Translations under genes and position numbers: made by a program | Part shown: positions 24,187-36,380 of the stretch, piece by piece | Layout: every line of letters starts with the position of its first letter | Position numbering within the stretch: the stretch's first letter is position 1 | Origin: Talinum fruticosum | Taxonomy: Eukaryota > Streptophyta > Magnoliopsida > Caryophyllales > Talinaceae | Direction of reading: 5' to 3' | NCBI GenBank assembly: GCA_021018815.1 | Contig: JAITYX010000046.1 | Location: 496,001-560,000 of the forward strand | Length of the DNA stretch: 64,000 nucleotides | Notes under the pieces: generated by a model | Told to the model about the DNA's origin: nothing | The model's database searches: none | What the model saw: the letters and a program-made list of their open reading frames with translations, nothing else

Positions 24187-24855
24187 TAAACTTGTTTTAA
24201 TGTTTAATTTTTGTAATAATTTGACTCCATGCAATGGGATGAACGAAAAGACTCAATTCTCAAATACTTTCTTTTATTTATATGACGCGAAAAATTCTAA
24301 GGAAAATTGCAAAGACAAATCCAAAAACAAAATTGCACTAAATTGCATTAGTTCTTATTCCCCCAAAATAAAATAATAAAATGAAAAATAGGAAATGGTA
24401 AGTGCATGACCCAAAAATAAAATAAAGCTTGGTTGAAATGGACCGAAGTAGAAGTTGAAATTGGCTCAAGGAGTGCTCAAACCGAAAATAAAAGCAGACC
24501 GGCTGGTCCGGTTACCATCGGCCAAGCGCTCGACCGGGGCTCGGCGAACTTCGGTGGCGTGATGTGGTAGGGCTCTGTCCCTAGAGACCACTTGTAAAGG
24601 GACCTTCAGTTGGTTATCGAAAATCACACCTTCTAAACCTTCCTTCTTCGACTTTTCGAAAAACGAGTTCCTAAGATAATTCCTTAATGCCTTTAATTCC
24701 TTTTCTACTTCAAAGATTAACTTCATGAGTGAATTGTCCCGCTGGATGTACGCGATGGCGGATGTTAATAGGGTAGGGTTGTCCCTTTACGGATCGAACA
24801 TGTTGTTTAGCATTCGGTAGGTGAAAGTCTACTCGAACTTTCTTAAGCGTCTGTT
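24187..24855. other. Junction between two Tat antisense-ORF fragments
   Basis: AT-rich DNA with a GC-rich patch at 24478-24570 (GGCTGGTCCGG, CTCGACCGGGGCTCGGCG). A minus-strand frame at 24726-24466 (MKLIFEVEKELKALRNYL...) is unrecognised and might be chance. The 5' part of the DUF7745-like fragment probably lies near 24800-24855 in a shifted frame. Confidence 0.35.
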
Positions 24856-25550
24856 GTGGCCTTTTGGGATCCACACTATCACATCTTTAGGTTTGGGGAT
24901 AAGGAATTATGTCCCCTTCCTGAAGAATTTTATGTCATTCTAGGTATTCAATGTCAAACTAAATCGGTAATGCCGACGCCCTCTACCAATATGTATGAAA
25001 CATACAAGTGTTTGCTAAAGTTAACCTATAGGAATCTAAGTTGGATTCTTGTTAGGGATAAGGTGCATCTAATGAATTTGCTGTCACATTATCGCCCAAT
25101 GCACTCTTCGAGGCACACCCACATTTAGAGACGTTGGGCCATAATCCAGGAAACTAAATGGTGAGGCTAGGTAGGCGGCGCCAGCCAAGAGGTGGCGGTC
25201 CGGGGCCGACGAGGCTGAAAAGCCTCCAGCTTTGCCCAAAATCTCGCTTTTCTACTTTCTCCTTTTTTTTATTTAGTTTGATTTTGCTCCTGTTAGGTCG
25301 TGAATAAGGGTGAATTCGACCATGTAGGACTTTGATAATTAATTTTATCTGTTGTGTGTAGATATGGTTGATGGAGCACCTTATATTAGTGCGAGCACCA
25401 ACAGACATGGACCTATACCTAGCTACACAATTACGTCGGATGAAGTGAAGGAGTGTTTTGGTTGACCATCATGCTTCTTGGTGGGAGGCTTGGTTTAGAG
25501 CTGGGAATCTTATTGAATGGTACATCGAACACTTGGATACTACTACTTCC
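24856..25550 (+). pseudogene. DUF7745-like antisense ORF fragment, 5' part, split by solo LTR
   Basis: The block reads AFWDPHYHIFRFGDKELCPL then EEFYVILGIQCQ. This matches the signature of the retrotransposon-associated DUF7745 family as I remember it (FWDP.Y..F.FG...L.PT.EEY). A further exon begins after an acceptor at about 25362, and its last block ends in a frame reading AGNLIEWYIEHLDTTTSL. The gene was cut by the solo LTR at 25556 and resumes at 28266. It lies on the plus strand, opposite to the pol remnant at 29162-31097, again the antisense-ORF arrangement. No function is known to me. A frameshift precedes the start, and internal stops occur. Confidence 0.5.
25165..25232. other. GC-rich patch in an intron of the DUF7745-like gene
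   Basis: AGGCGGCGCCAGCCAAGAGG and GGTCCGGGGCCGACGAGGC lie after a possible donor (AATG then GTGAGG, 25160) and before the acceptor at about 25362. The composition contrasts with the T-rich intron. Confidence 0.4.
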
Positions 25551-25572
25551 CTAATTGTAACAACCCGACCCT

Positions 25573-25625
25573 AAATCACATTATTTATTTTAAATCACAT
25601 TATTTATTTTATTAATTACATTATT
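25573..25625. repeat. Short tandem repeat at the solo LTR start
   Basis: AAATCACATTATTTATTTT occurs twice in tandem and is followed by a diverged third copy (AATTACATTATTTATAT). Confidence 0.75.
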
Positions 25626-25917
25626 TATATAATCGAGCGCGTGCACTTCAATTCGATATTTTATATTTATATTTACATTATTTTTATATATGTGTTATGC
25701 AGCTAAGGTGACGAAGTGGCCCTAATAAAAATCTCATAATAAGAATTTAATTTGTGAACATCGTTATTAAAAACAAAATTAAAAGTAACAATAAAAGAAA
25801 ACAAAACAAGTAAATAAATAAATAAATCAAAATAATCAAATAATCAAAGCGATTTTTTCAAAGGAAAAATCCGAGAGAAGGAACTCTCGGATCGTTAAAC
25901 GACTTAAAATATACTCG

Positions 25918-26440
25918 GGCTCATCCTCTCTCTCTCCGTGCTCATTCGTTCTCCCCTTCCCCTGCCTTCCTCTCGCCTCTCCCTGCCTCTCCACGCTCTC
26001 CCCTCGGTCGGGCTGGTCCGTGCGACCGGCTGCCGCCAACGCCGGGCAAAGCCGGCGCTAGCACCGGCCGAAGGCCACCGGCCTCCCTCCTCACGCTATT
26101 GCTCTCTGTCTCGCTCTCCCTCGCGCGCCTCGCTCTTTCCCCTGCCTCCACTTGTGGCCCGCTCCCGGCCACCAAGCGCCACCAACGCCGGCCGGAGCCG
26201 ACGTCGGCGTCGTCGGGAGGCGCTCGACGCCTCTCTCGCCACCGCTCTCTCTCGCCACCGCTTGCTGTCGCTCGCGCATGGGCGGTTGCCCCGCCTCCCC
26301 ACCGCGGCAACCCACTCGCCGCCAATCACCACCCGCAACACGGCTGTCGGAGCTCGACGCCGGTGCTGCCCTGCAGTCGCCGGAGCAACCGAGCATCCCC
26401 GAGCATCCTCTCCTTGCCTCCTCCTCTCGTGAATTCGAAG
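25918..26440 (+). other. GC-rich leader in the solo LTR with splice donor
   Basis: C/T-rich then strongly GC-rich sequence ends TTCGAAG followed by GTAAAACTC, a splice donor at 26441. Overlapping long frames on both strands have Arg/Ala/Pro/Ser-rich composition and no domain, so no protein is claimed. A leader at the same relative place occurs in the LTR that starts at 62218. Confidence 0.45.
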
Positions 26441-28265
26441 GTAAAACTCTAGACCCTAAATTATCAATTTCATTATCTATTTGAGCAATTGTAGCTGTAA
26501 ATTGAAGTATGATTAGAAATATATTTGTGGAGTGAATTCAAAGATTAAATTGGGAAAATTCGAAATGGGTGTGAATAAGCGAGTTGTGGCTGTTTGATGG
26601 TCTCGGTTGTGTATGAATGTCAACGAATGTGATTTCCTTGGGGAGACTGTGAATCGGTGAATGAGTTTAGGGGATGTTCTATTGTAGAATTTAGCAAGTG
26701 GATGGAATGGTTACATTTTGGTTATATTGAGCAAATGAAGAGGAATGCATGCGTAAAACTTGAAATTCGGTAATGTGCGAGTGTGGAAAATAACTAAGTA
26801 TTAAGCGTGCCTAATTGTAGTTGTGAATGTGAAGTTGTCGGGAAAACAATGCTTATGACCTTAAAATGGTGCATGCATGAGTTTGAGCAAATTAGTAGAT
26901 TATGGAACCTTCCTATAGAGAGGCGTTTGACGGATTAATTAATTACTTAACCAGGGGTTGAATGCAATGCGAGGAGAGAGAATAAACTAGGAATAAGTGT
27001 TTGATAGGTATATCCATATATATAGACACCATTGTCAATCCAAGTCAGCTAACGGATTGAATTCCGTCAAAACAATCGAGTATTTAGTCAACCTAATCAA
27101 CTTCCCTAATTAATATAAATTGTATTCAATAATTGAAACGGAATCAACGCAGTAAAGCTGAGTAATACCAACAATAGTTAATCGATTTTCACATGAATAT
27201 AAGAAATGAAGCAAATTATTAATGTTTATACAAACTCAAGCATTAAAACTCAAAGAAAAACATTACTAACCCTAGAAATCCATCTTAAACGGAATAGAGG
27301 CCACTCGTCGTTGCCGAATAGTCGGTAACTCAAATTTCGCAAAAAGGGAGAAACATTCTCAATTCGAGTACGTTCATTGCACTGTACCTTTCGAAAATTC
27401 ACATGTTTCATCAAATCTCAACATTTCTCATTTATCTAATTAATAATGAATCATTTGCAAATCAAGTTTTGCCACCTAATCAAGTGGTCCCCGCTCAATC
27501 ATTAATTATCGGGGCTTATACCCATCAATTATCAATCATCGGGCGTATGCCCAACCCGCGCGGCTGCAACTCGGGTTCTCGGTCGGCCCGGGAGGTGTGC
27601 ACCTTACTAAGATCGTATCAATTATCAAGGGGTTCCACTTTCGGATAATAACCAGCAAGCAAGTTTTACTTATATTCTCTCCCCCGATTTCAAACTAAAA
27701 CGAATTGAAATGCGCGCGCTCAATCAAAATATTCTTCAAGTCATTTTACGAGTGCAGGAATGTTCGTATCGAGTTTCGACTCACTCTTCCAAATATTTTA
27801 CTGTTTTTGTTTTAGGAAGAAGCATTGGTGAACAATCAATCATTTCCTAAGTCTAATGAAGGCAAACCCTAGCCAACCACGTGGCATTCGCAAATTTGAA
27901 GGTACATAGACGCTCACGAGTGATTTTACCTTCAACCGGGGTTAGGTATGGCCTTGGGAATCATTGTACATTATCTTGTGGATTAGACAAAAGTCTAGGT
28001 TGTATAAATATTGCATTGTTAAACCCGTAAACTGTATTTTGGGATGTCCTAACTACTTGGGTAATGAGTAACTACTCCTAACAGGATCATTGGAAATATA
28101 ACGGTGGATGCACCAAATTGTATTTCATTTTATTTCAATTATTTAGCCTTGTCCTATTTTTAGGACGGCGGTAGCGCCTTCGATCGTTACCTTCCGCTGC
28201 GACATTAGGTATTAGTCCCTAACGAAGGGATTATTGAGTAATGGTGATTGGGGCGTTACACTAAT

Positions 28266-28703
28266 CGTGTAATGCGGCAAATGGGACGGGTTACTTAGAC
28301 TGCGTCCGGCCTACTACTTTTGAACTATTTGCAGGTTTTGGTAGCTCAAGATAGGTTTAACATGGCTTGATTATTGGATAAACCTGGTGAAGTTACTAAA
28401 ATCGTAGATAAATGAACTAGTGCTTTTTGAATTTTATATGGAATGGATAAAAGAAGTTAACCCTAAATGTCGCAAGGCACCGAGGACTCAAAAATGAGAC
28501 CCCAGGGGAGTTGTCCTTGTTGCGAGCACCGCTCGATTCGTGAAGTGAACCCACATATAGACGAGCGAGCCCGTAGGAGGGAAGCCGAGGCTAAAGAAGC
28601 TGAAGAGCGGAGGGCTCGTAGGATTGATGAGTTGAAGAAATGTACCCGGACGGATGCAACCGAGTCTAGCTATCCAAAAGGAAAGAAAGTAAAGATTGAC
28701 TAG
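28266..28703 (+). pseudogene. DUF7745-like antisense ORF fragment, 3' part
   Basis: This continues the gene interrupted by the solo LTR. The final open block (28467-28703) encodes CPCCEHRSIREVNPH followed by a highly charged Glu/Ala/Arg helix (ARRREAEAKEAEERRARRID) and a basic tail ending KGKKVKID, possibly a nuclear localisation signal. Charged coiled-coil C-termini are usual for this kind of element protein. The preceding 200 bp need several frames. Confidence 0.45.
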
Positions 28704-29161
28704 GGCTGAAATTTAGAAAGAACTTAGGAAGAAATAAGAATTAGAGAATTTTAATTTTGCCTCTTTAAAACAATTTTATTTTTCAAGTAGTATGCTTGTT
28801 ATATTTCTTTTTATTTAACTATGTATTTAGGTAAGTAGTAGGCTTACCATATTAATAAAAGTAAGTATTATGCTCACTTTTATGCTTTATTTATTTCATC
28901 GCTCACTTAGAGGAAGAAATTTTAAAAAATTTGGATCTGCTCAATTGGACCGTTAAAATAAATTAACAATTAAAGAATTTATTAATTAAATGGACCGTTT
29001 GATTGGACCGCCAAAATAAAATAAGAATTAAACAGAAAATATAGGCAGAGGGATTTCCCGGCTAAGGCAATCCGCCATTGTCCGGATGGTGGCCGGCACC
29101 GGCTAAGGCGCGACCTGGTTGGGCCATGCTCGATTATTTACAAGAACCATTTAGTGTCATG
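28704..29161. other. Non-coding spacer between antisense ORF and pol
   Basis: AT-rich DNA contains a twice-repeated AAGTAGTA.GCTT/AAGTA.TATGCT motif (28785-28875). The 3' end has a GC-rich patch at 29050-29135 (CCGGATGGTGGCCGGCACCG). The two convergent genes end on either side of it. Confidence 0.45.
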
Positions 29162-31097
29162 CTAAACGTAATATTTCTTTAACCGATCAAAGTTTGCATA
29201 CTTGGAAGATTTCTTCACCAGTCCAAATCGGTCAATTTGACTCGCTCCTTTTGTTAGTATTTGACTAAGTATAAATGGACCTTGCCAGTTAAGCCTAAAT
29301 TTTCCTCGAGGATCCCGAATTGGCGCTCTAATCTTCTTAAGGACCAAATCCCCAATCTGTAGATTATGAGGTTTCACTTTTTTGTTAAATGCCCTTAATA
29401 TACGTGCTTGGTATATTTGGACATTATGTAAAGCGTTTAGGCGTCTTCATATAGTAATACTAACTCTTCGTAGCGTGTCTTAGCCCATTCCGCTTCAGTA
29501 ATATGACTTTCTATAATGATCCGCAATAAAAGAATGACAATTTATATTAGAAGGACTGCTTCCATACCTTATACTAGGGAGTAGGATTTTGCTCCCATAG
29601 AGGTTCTAATAGAGGTCCGATGGCCCCATAAAGCGAAGGGCAACTTGTCCGGCCAATCTTTATAGTCGACAGCCATTTTCTCCACTATCTTGCGAATATT
29701 TTTGTTAGCAGCCTCAACCGCTCCGTTGGTCCGAGGGAGATAAGGAGAAGACTTAAGGTGTTTAATCTTATATTTGTTCAGTAAGTCCGCTACTTCCTTC
29801 TTGAAGTGACTACCATGGTCACTAATCGGTTTATATGGTACACCATATCGACAGATAATATTCCGAGTGATGAACTTTGCCACGTGCTTCGACGTCAAGG
29901 TTGCATAGGAAGCCGCTTCAACCCACTTAGTAAAGTAGTCAATTGCTACTAACACAAATTCGTGACCACCCATTCCTTTAGAGGTCACTTTGCTAATGAG
30001 ATCAATGCCCCAAACTAAAAAGGCCAGGGTGATGCAAGTGTCGTTAGAGAAGATGGTGGTTGGTGCTACAAGTTTTCATACACCTGGCACTTGTGACATC
30101 TCTTAACAAATTCGTGGCAGTCCGCTGCCATGGTTGACCAGATAGTATGCCAACCTCTGGATTTTCCGAACTAACATTCTTTTATTCATACAGGGTCCGC
30201 ATTCCTCACCATGAATATTAGTCATGATGTGCTCTACTTCATGTTGATTGACACAAAGTAAGCTAATTCTTGTGTTGGTTTTCTTGTACAACTGCCCTTG
30301 GTTGATGAAGAATTGTGCTCGCTAGCATATGAATGGCTCATTGGGCTCTAGGCGTGGAGTTCAGTGGATACTCTTGATTTTTTAAATATTGATAGATGTT
30401 ATGGTACCAACTAGTTTGGTCGAGTACTAGACACTTCGAGTGCATATATGTGCACAGAGTTGACTCTTCGTTCTATATGAATAGGCATTGAATGAATGCC
30501 ACTAAGGATATTAATCATGGATGCTAATTTAGCTAAGGCATCCGTGAATTGGTTATCATTCCTAAGAAGGTATGTATATGATATATTGTCAAAGTATTTT
30601 GCTAATTCAATCATATGTGCTTGGTAGGGTGCCAAGGCTTCACTACGTACCTTCCACTTTTGTGAAATTTGATTAATCATCAAACTGGAGTCACATAAAA
30701 TCCCGATGTTCTTAGCTCGATTTCTATGGTAACTTGAAGTCTTGTGATGCATGCTTCGTATTGCAGCATTGTTGGTGACCTCAAAATCTAACTTCATCGA
30801 AATGGGAGTATGTGCTCCCTCTGCTGAGACTAGGAGGATCCCTACTCCACAACCCTTTTGATTGGAAGCGTTGTCAAAGTACATTGTCCACATGTTGACC
30901 TCTACTTGCAAAATATTTTTGTCCGGGAAGTTGAGGTGTTCGGGTTGTGATTCGATCATAGGTAGATCGGCTAGGAATTCCGACACTACCCTTTGATTGC
31001 CTTCCGAGGGACATACTTGAGTTCAAACTTTGATAACATGACTGTCTATTTGGCTATCTTACTGCTGATACTTGGTTGCTCATGAATGTACTTAATG
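29162..31097 (-). pseudogene. Tat-lineage Gypsy pol remnant: RT end, RNase H, integrase
   Basis: Read on the minus strand: 31097-30990 encodes the end of reverse transcriptase/RNase H (DPIKYIHEQPSISSKIA). Then 30986-30411 is an archaeal-type RNase H (WTMYFDNASNQKGCGVG, DSSLMINQ, NQFTDALAKLASMI), the second RNase H that marks the Tat/Ogre lineage. The integrase zinc finger follows at about 30260-30120 (H..H, CGPC). The integrase core is at 29988-29569, with D in AIDYFTKWVEA, D in SDHGSHFKKEV and E in NGAVEAANKNI. The C-terminal domain is at 29377-29162 (GDLVLKK, GPF, LKKYY). Internal frameshifts and stops are present. gag, protease and most of RT are absent; the sequence ends at the truncated CACTA at 31098. 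Confidence 0.88.
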
Positions 31098-31243
31098 GGA
31101 TCTTAAACTATCCAACACGGACAATTCAAAACCCGTACATAACAAAGTATTATATCAACACCATACACATGAGAACGTGTATAACTTGCCGATATACCTT
31201 GTTATGTACAAATTTTTGAACAGGTTTTCTAAGCATTATGAAA

Positions 31244-31334
<91 letters not shown>

Positions 31335-33864
31335 CTAATAGTTACTATTTAAAATTTTTAGACATTTAGTATTTTAACTTTTAGTAAACTTAGCTATATT
31401 TTATTAATAATAGATTATTAAAAAGGCTAAATGATAATAAAAGAAAAAAAGTAGGAGAATGGCCAACATATACATATCCTTTATTAACAGTGCTTGTATA
31501 GTATCATTAAACACACAGGGCCAAAGCTCAATAGCTTACATAATATTGCAAAAAAAAGGCTTTTGATGGTAGGAACAAGGAATTTGGACCATAACCCACA
31601 AGCCTACACCATGTAATTTTCGTAGATTCATGACTCTTGTCTCAGCTTGGGAGTACTCAAATATCCATGTCTCATGAGCATACAAGTCATGTACATACAT
31701 AAGTTCTATATATGCAATTGTCCCTAATTAGTTGTTGCTCAAAAGTTGCTCCATAAAAAGTAGTTTTGTGTTCCTCATATATCATTGTGCCAAATTTCTT
31801 ATGACTCCTACACCCTTCAAATCATGCCTTTATGGGATATTTAGGACCATTATAGAGTATAGAACAAAATATGTACAACAACGAATAAGATTCGGTCTGT
31901 CACACTCTCACCTAATCTATTGATTGAAAGAGTTAACAATGAGTTAAAAATCATTAGAAACAACTTTAATATTTTTTAAACAGTAAATAGGCTAAACCAC
32001 ATTGGCCCAATGGTATAAAGGCTCGTGCATTTTTTTTTGAAGTGGGCTACTTATTGGAAGATTTCACATCGTATTCAGAATGGCCCAAATTGTGTAATTT
32101 GTGGAAGTAATGGTATAAAGGCTCGTGCATTTTGGGTTAATTAGTTTGAATGAATGCAGAAATTCAAATCAAACAATGTTTCACAATCTCTTTACGAACT
32201 TTCTTCCCCAAAGACAGAGGAATACTAAACAAGTAGAAAACATTGGATTTCCTTTCCTGTAGCTGGAGTGAGTACTATTGGGGGAAGAATACCAATGCCA
32301 ATTTTCCTAAATAAAAAGATACTACCAAGGCTCGTTATCATAATTTTTAATAATTGTTGTACATTAATACAATCAATACTAAATATAGACTAACAGTCTG
32401 CCAAGTTTGAAAAGTAGAAATTAAAATGAACCAATTACCTTCAACCGAGATACTTTGTGTAATTTTTTGTCTGACATAAGAATAATTTTTTATTTTTCTT
32501 TTCTAAAAAATGATCAATGTAAAAACATGATGGTGACAAAAATCCATCCAACTCATCTAATTTGCCCATCCTAGAAAAAAAAATCAAATTTGTACATGTA
32601 ATTTTTGTTGTGAATGATACTTGATCCAATCGAAAATTCGAGTCGAGATTGTCTAGGACTTGTGGACCAATACAAATTCAGAAAGTTGGAATTGCTAGGT
32701 TCTAGGTATAATTTTGGCTCAAAATCATCCAAAATATAGAACATAGTGCCGAATAATTAGTCTAAACTTAGAGAAATAATTTGGCATTTAATTACAAAGT
32801 ATAACTCCATCAAAATATCCAAAGTTTATATTACAAATTCAAACATGAAAACATCATAAAATCCAAATCTAAGATCTATCAAGGAGTCGAAATTAGTGAG
32901 TCAACAAAAAGCTTCAATCTTGAATATTCAATTTATCCAAACGAAATGCCTGCCCCTGCTACCTAAGAACACTACACTTTTAAACTTGCAAGACCAAACA
33001 TGAAACTTGGTGAGTTTGTGAAGCATCTGAGTCCATGGAGTTTCTTTTGTGGGGTATTTCACAAACTAACATGAAACAAGGCCAATATATCTAGTTTCTT
33101 TCCTTCAATGGAGGTCGCTATACCAAAATTCAAACTAAATCCAAACCAACAAACTAAAATCGGAAAAATCGACCAAAAGTGCTTGCACAATTAAAGCCAA
33201 AGCTGAAATCAATCTTCAATGAAAAATTAAAAACTCAGAATCCAATTATACCAATTTAGAAACTAAGAACTAGATGTGAAACCGAAAAGGTATAAAATTG
33301 AGCTCGAATTCGCAAATTACCGGGACAGAGAAGATAGTACCGGAATTTACAGCGGTAGTTAACAGAGAACGCAACACTCTTCGCCGGAAAGAAACACCGG
33401 TGACCGAACACACCGGCGGAAGAGGAGCGCAGTACACCGGCGCTCGAGACGAGCGAAGACGCCAGCAGACGAGCGAAGACGTCGTGCGAGGCGAGAGCAG
33501 AACTGGAGCAAAGCCGGAGCGAAGATCGAGGACACCGGCGCCGGAGGAGAGCGACGACGTCGGCGTCGGATGCTCGCTGCTGAAGCCTTAAACGCCGGAG
33601 GGAAGGGATGGGAGGGAGAGAGTTAGGGATTGAGAAATTGGAGTCCCGTGAATGTGAACAGCTGAAACCTTATTTTTTTGGAGTTAGCGTCCAAAGTTAG
33701 TGTCGGACGCCATTTTCGACTCTAAAATGGGACGCTAATAGAGTCCGATTTTTTTCCGACTCAAATAGTGTCTTTTTTAAAATCCGACACTAATTTAGTC
33801 ACTATTAGAGTCGAATTTTGTTATGGTCTCTAAATTCGACGCTAATCGCGAGTTTTTTGTAGTG
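31098..33864 (-). mobile_element. Truncated sister of the 9.3-kb CACTA element
   Basis: 31098-31555 is a close copy of 14787-15245, including the AT tract, and 33080-33864 is a close copy of 16960-17851 including the GC-rich leader exon, subterminal motifs and terminus (TTTTTTGTAGTG ending at 33864). The transposase genes and the left terminus are missing, with sequence joining the Tat pol remnant abruptly at 31097/31098. No target duplication can be tested because one end is gone. The middle (31560-33075) is not shared and shows no gene. Confidence 0.85.
31247..31332. repeat. (AT)43 microsatellite
   Basis: A pure AT tract in the truncated CACTA, orthologous in position to the 56-unit tract at 14931. 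The flanks are nearly identical, so the difference of 13 units arose after the copies separated. Confidence 0.97.
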
Positions 33865-36380
33865 ATTATAAAAATTTGATAGCATTGTCGTTGTAGCAAC
33901 ATTTGAAGGTTTATGATGTGGAATGTTTTTGCATTCATTCAAAGAAATAAACTAATAAAACAAAATGATGAATTATTGAAACTTTGAAAACATATTGTTA
34001 GTGAGATTTATATTGGAACAATGGGTTATATATGAAATCTTTATTTGTTTTTTTTTTAAAAAAGTTTGGTCGATGTTAACAGATCTATACATAGGAAAAT
34101 TTCAACTCAAGATGTATTGAATTTTGAGCAAACGATATTGCAATTACCTGAAATGTAATCAAATTTTCCATGAAGATCTTCAAATTCTCTAATATTCATC
34201 AAATTTTCTTTATATACAACATAGATTATATTATGAAAAGTTACAAAAGCTTCTATATATTATTCTAAATTAAAATTTAATTTTGAAAAATTAATTCCCA
34301 TAACATTATGTATATGTGAATTCGTTGTACAGAAGTTTGATAACTTAAAGAAGTTAAAATGGTTGGTAAGCAGTGAAATCTGAGACTTGAGAAAGTTTCC
34401 ATAAATTGAACTTTTTGAAAAATTAATTCCTGAAAATGTTACTGTGTATGAAGGTCTCTCTCTCTTTCTCATGTCATGTGTGAAACAAGTTGCATGATAT
34501 GTTTGGATGAGACTTGAGAATGTTGGGACTGTTTTTCTTCTTTTCCAGGATAAAGTAAAGTGAAGCATGAAACACTGATGGGGATGCTTCATGGCCAGTA
34601 GTTGCTGCAAAAGATCTGACACTGTCTCTATGTTATTGTGTATCATCGAAAGTGCCATGTGTTTTGAGTTGGAACAGCCCGGGTTGGGTTCTCGATATAT
34701 TCTTGCATAGGTATAAATTAAAACTAATATTATGATCAATCTTGCTAGCCATATTATATTATATGGGCATGAATAGTATTACTTAATATATGGGCATGAA
34801 TAGTATATGTTATATAGTTGTAAGGTTGAAAATTCTAATGATTTTGGCCTTTAGGATCAATTTGAGTTCCTGTTTAATTTCAAACTGTCAGAATTTAGTA
34901 CTGCCAACTGATGTGTATTAGCATGAGCACTGATTTCAAGATAGATTTTAAGGTGGGAGACAGGATTTAAATTAGGACTTGAGCATGATGTTAATAGTCA
35001 GTAATCAGTGGAAAGTTTTATTTGGTGTTAGATATGTGGAAAGTGAAGATTTGATTCAATCTTACCAGATAGCTAGCTCTAGTTATTAGTCATTAGATTC
35101 TGTTGGAATGTTTAAATAATAAATAATTAATAATATGAAATCAAAATTGGAAAGAACAAACTGAAAAATTGATTTAAAAATATTTAATTAAGTGAAAAAA
35201 ACTTAATTTTGATTTGATTTTGAGTTGAAAAGTCTATAAACAAATTTAAAATTTTAATTTTTGATAAAAATTTAAAATCAGTGTAGTTATTAAATGTAGA
35301 TCTCATAACTAAAAAGAATACATTAATGTAGTATTGAAGGGTATTACTGTTTATTTAGTTGAACTTCCATTTTATTAAAGTAGAACAAAGAGAGAAAGTT
35401 TAAAATTAATATTTTTTGTAGGAAATTATCGTGATTAAACTGAAAAATTGTTAACTAAAAAAAACTAGACAAATTTACTTATTCTCTTTATTTGATTACT
35501 ATTTAGTTTTTGTAGAATCCAAAATTCATCTTTTTTCTGCAAAAATTGAAAAACTGTTTACTAAAAACTGCAATTTGCATTTATGTCAAAGTAGAAAATA
35601 AAAAATAATTTCAATTTGGTTAATTGATTTTGCCCTGTTATGTCTTTTTTCAAAAGTTTCCCGAATTTTACAGTAATTTTTAGACTATTTTAAGTGATTT
35701 GAACCGACAAGTTTCCCTTTTTATTATATTAATCCTTTGATTTTCACCGATTGTTAAGATAAAAAAATACTTAACCATATAGTTTACGATTTTTGGACGG
35801 CAATATTATGAATTTTGGGGGTATTGGACAAAAATAATACGAATTTTTTTAGTCGTGAACAGTAACAAAATTCAACACCATATTCCAATATCAAAACACC
35901 ACCGAATTTTTGGGCGGAGACTCATCGAAACGTGACGTGTCAAGTGAACTTGACAAGTATACTACGAGAGTCAAATGTTTAACTTTAAATTTATGAGATT
36001 TTAGTGTCGGTGAGGAAGGATTTTTTAACAAAAAATAATTTAAATCAAAAAATTTGTTTGCCTTAAATTAATCTGAGGTAAATTAACCTCCCTCTCCCTT
36101 TAAATTATCCTGTTTTCATCTTTTTTCTACAAATATCTTCATGGCTCGTTCTCTATCGTCATATCTATGGCTATGAAGATTGAAATTATTGTAGGCAATT
36201 TAAATGTAATTAATTTATTTTTCTCTCTTCGTATCCTTGGATTAATGAGCTTTGAATGAAAGTTAGAAATTAGGGTTTGTGAAAATTGGGAGTTAAGAAC
36301 GAAGCATGTGGAAGAGGAAGAAAAATTGTAGGTCAAGAGAAGGTTCTGGACTCACGGAATCTGGTGAATGAGGTAAATTA
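33865..36380. other. AT-rich intergenic DNA, no recognised gene
   Basis: Several open frames exist, including a 159-codon minus-strand frame (34739-34260), but none has a domain, codon bias or neighbour to support it. A short tandem (ATATGGGCATGAATAGTA) occurs twice at about 34764-34805. Two AAACCCTAA boxes on the minus strand (about 36289 and 36387) could belong to a leader of a minus-strand gene. Confidence 0.45.

Larger units (their letters stand above)
25556..28260 (+). mobile_element. Solo LTR of a Ty3/Gypsy element, 2.7 kb
   Basis: It begins TGTAACAACCCGACCC and ends GGGGCGTTACA, so TGTAAC and GTTACA form the short inverted LTR ends. CTAAT flanks it exactly on both sides (25551-25555 and 28261-28265). 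There is one LTR and no internal region, so this is a solo LTR left by unequal homologous recombination. The TGTAAC...CCCGACCC start is typical of plant Gypsy LTRs, perhaps chromovirus Tekay-like; the lineage is inference. It carries a C/T- and GC-rich leader and splice donor. It interrupts the DUF7745-like gene and is therefore younger than it. Confidence 0.93.

Noticed and set aside
25938..26484. Several overlapping GC-rich open frames on both strands as genes
   Set aside because: Arg/Ala/Pro/Ser composition in all frames, no domain, and location inside the solo LTR leader.
34260..34739. 159-codon minus-strand frame as a gene
   Set aside because: Low-complexity AT-rich codons, no recognisable domain and no supporting promoter or neighbour.
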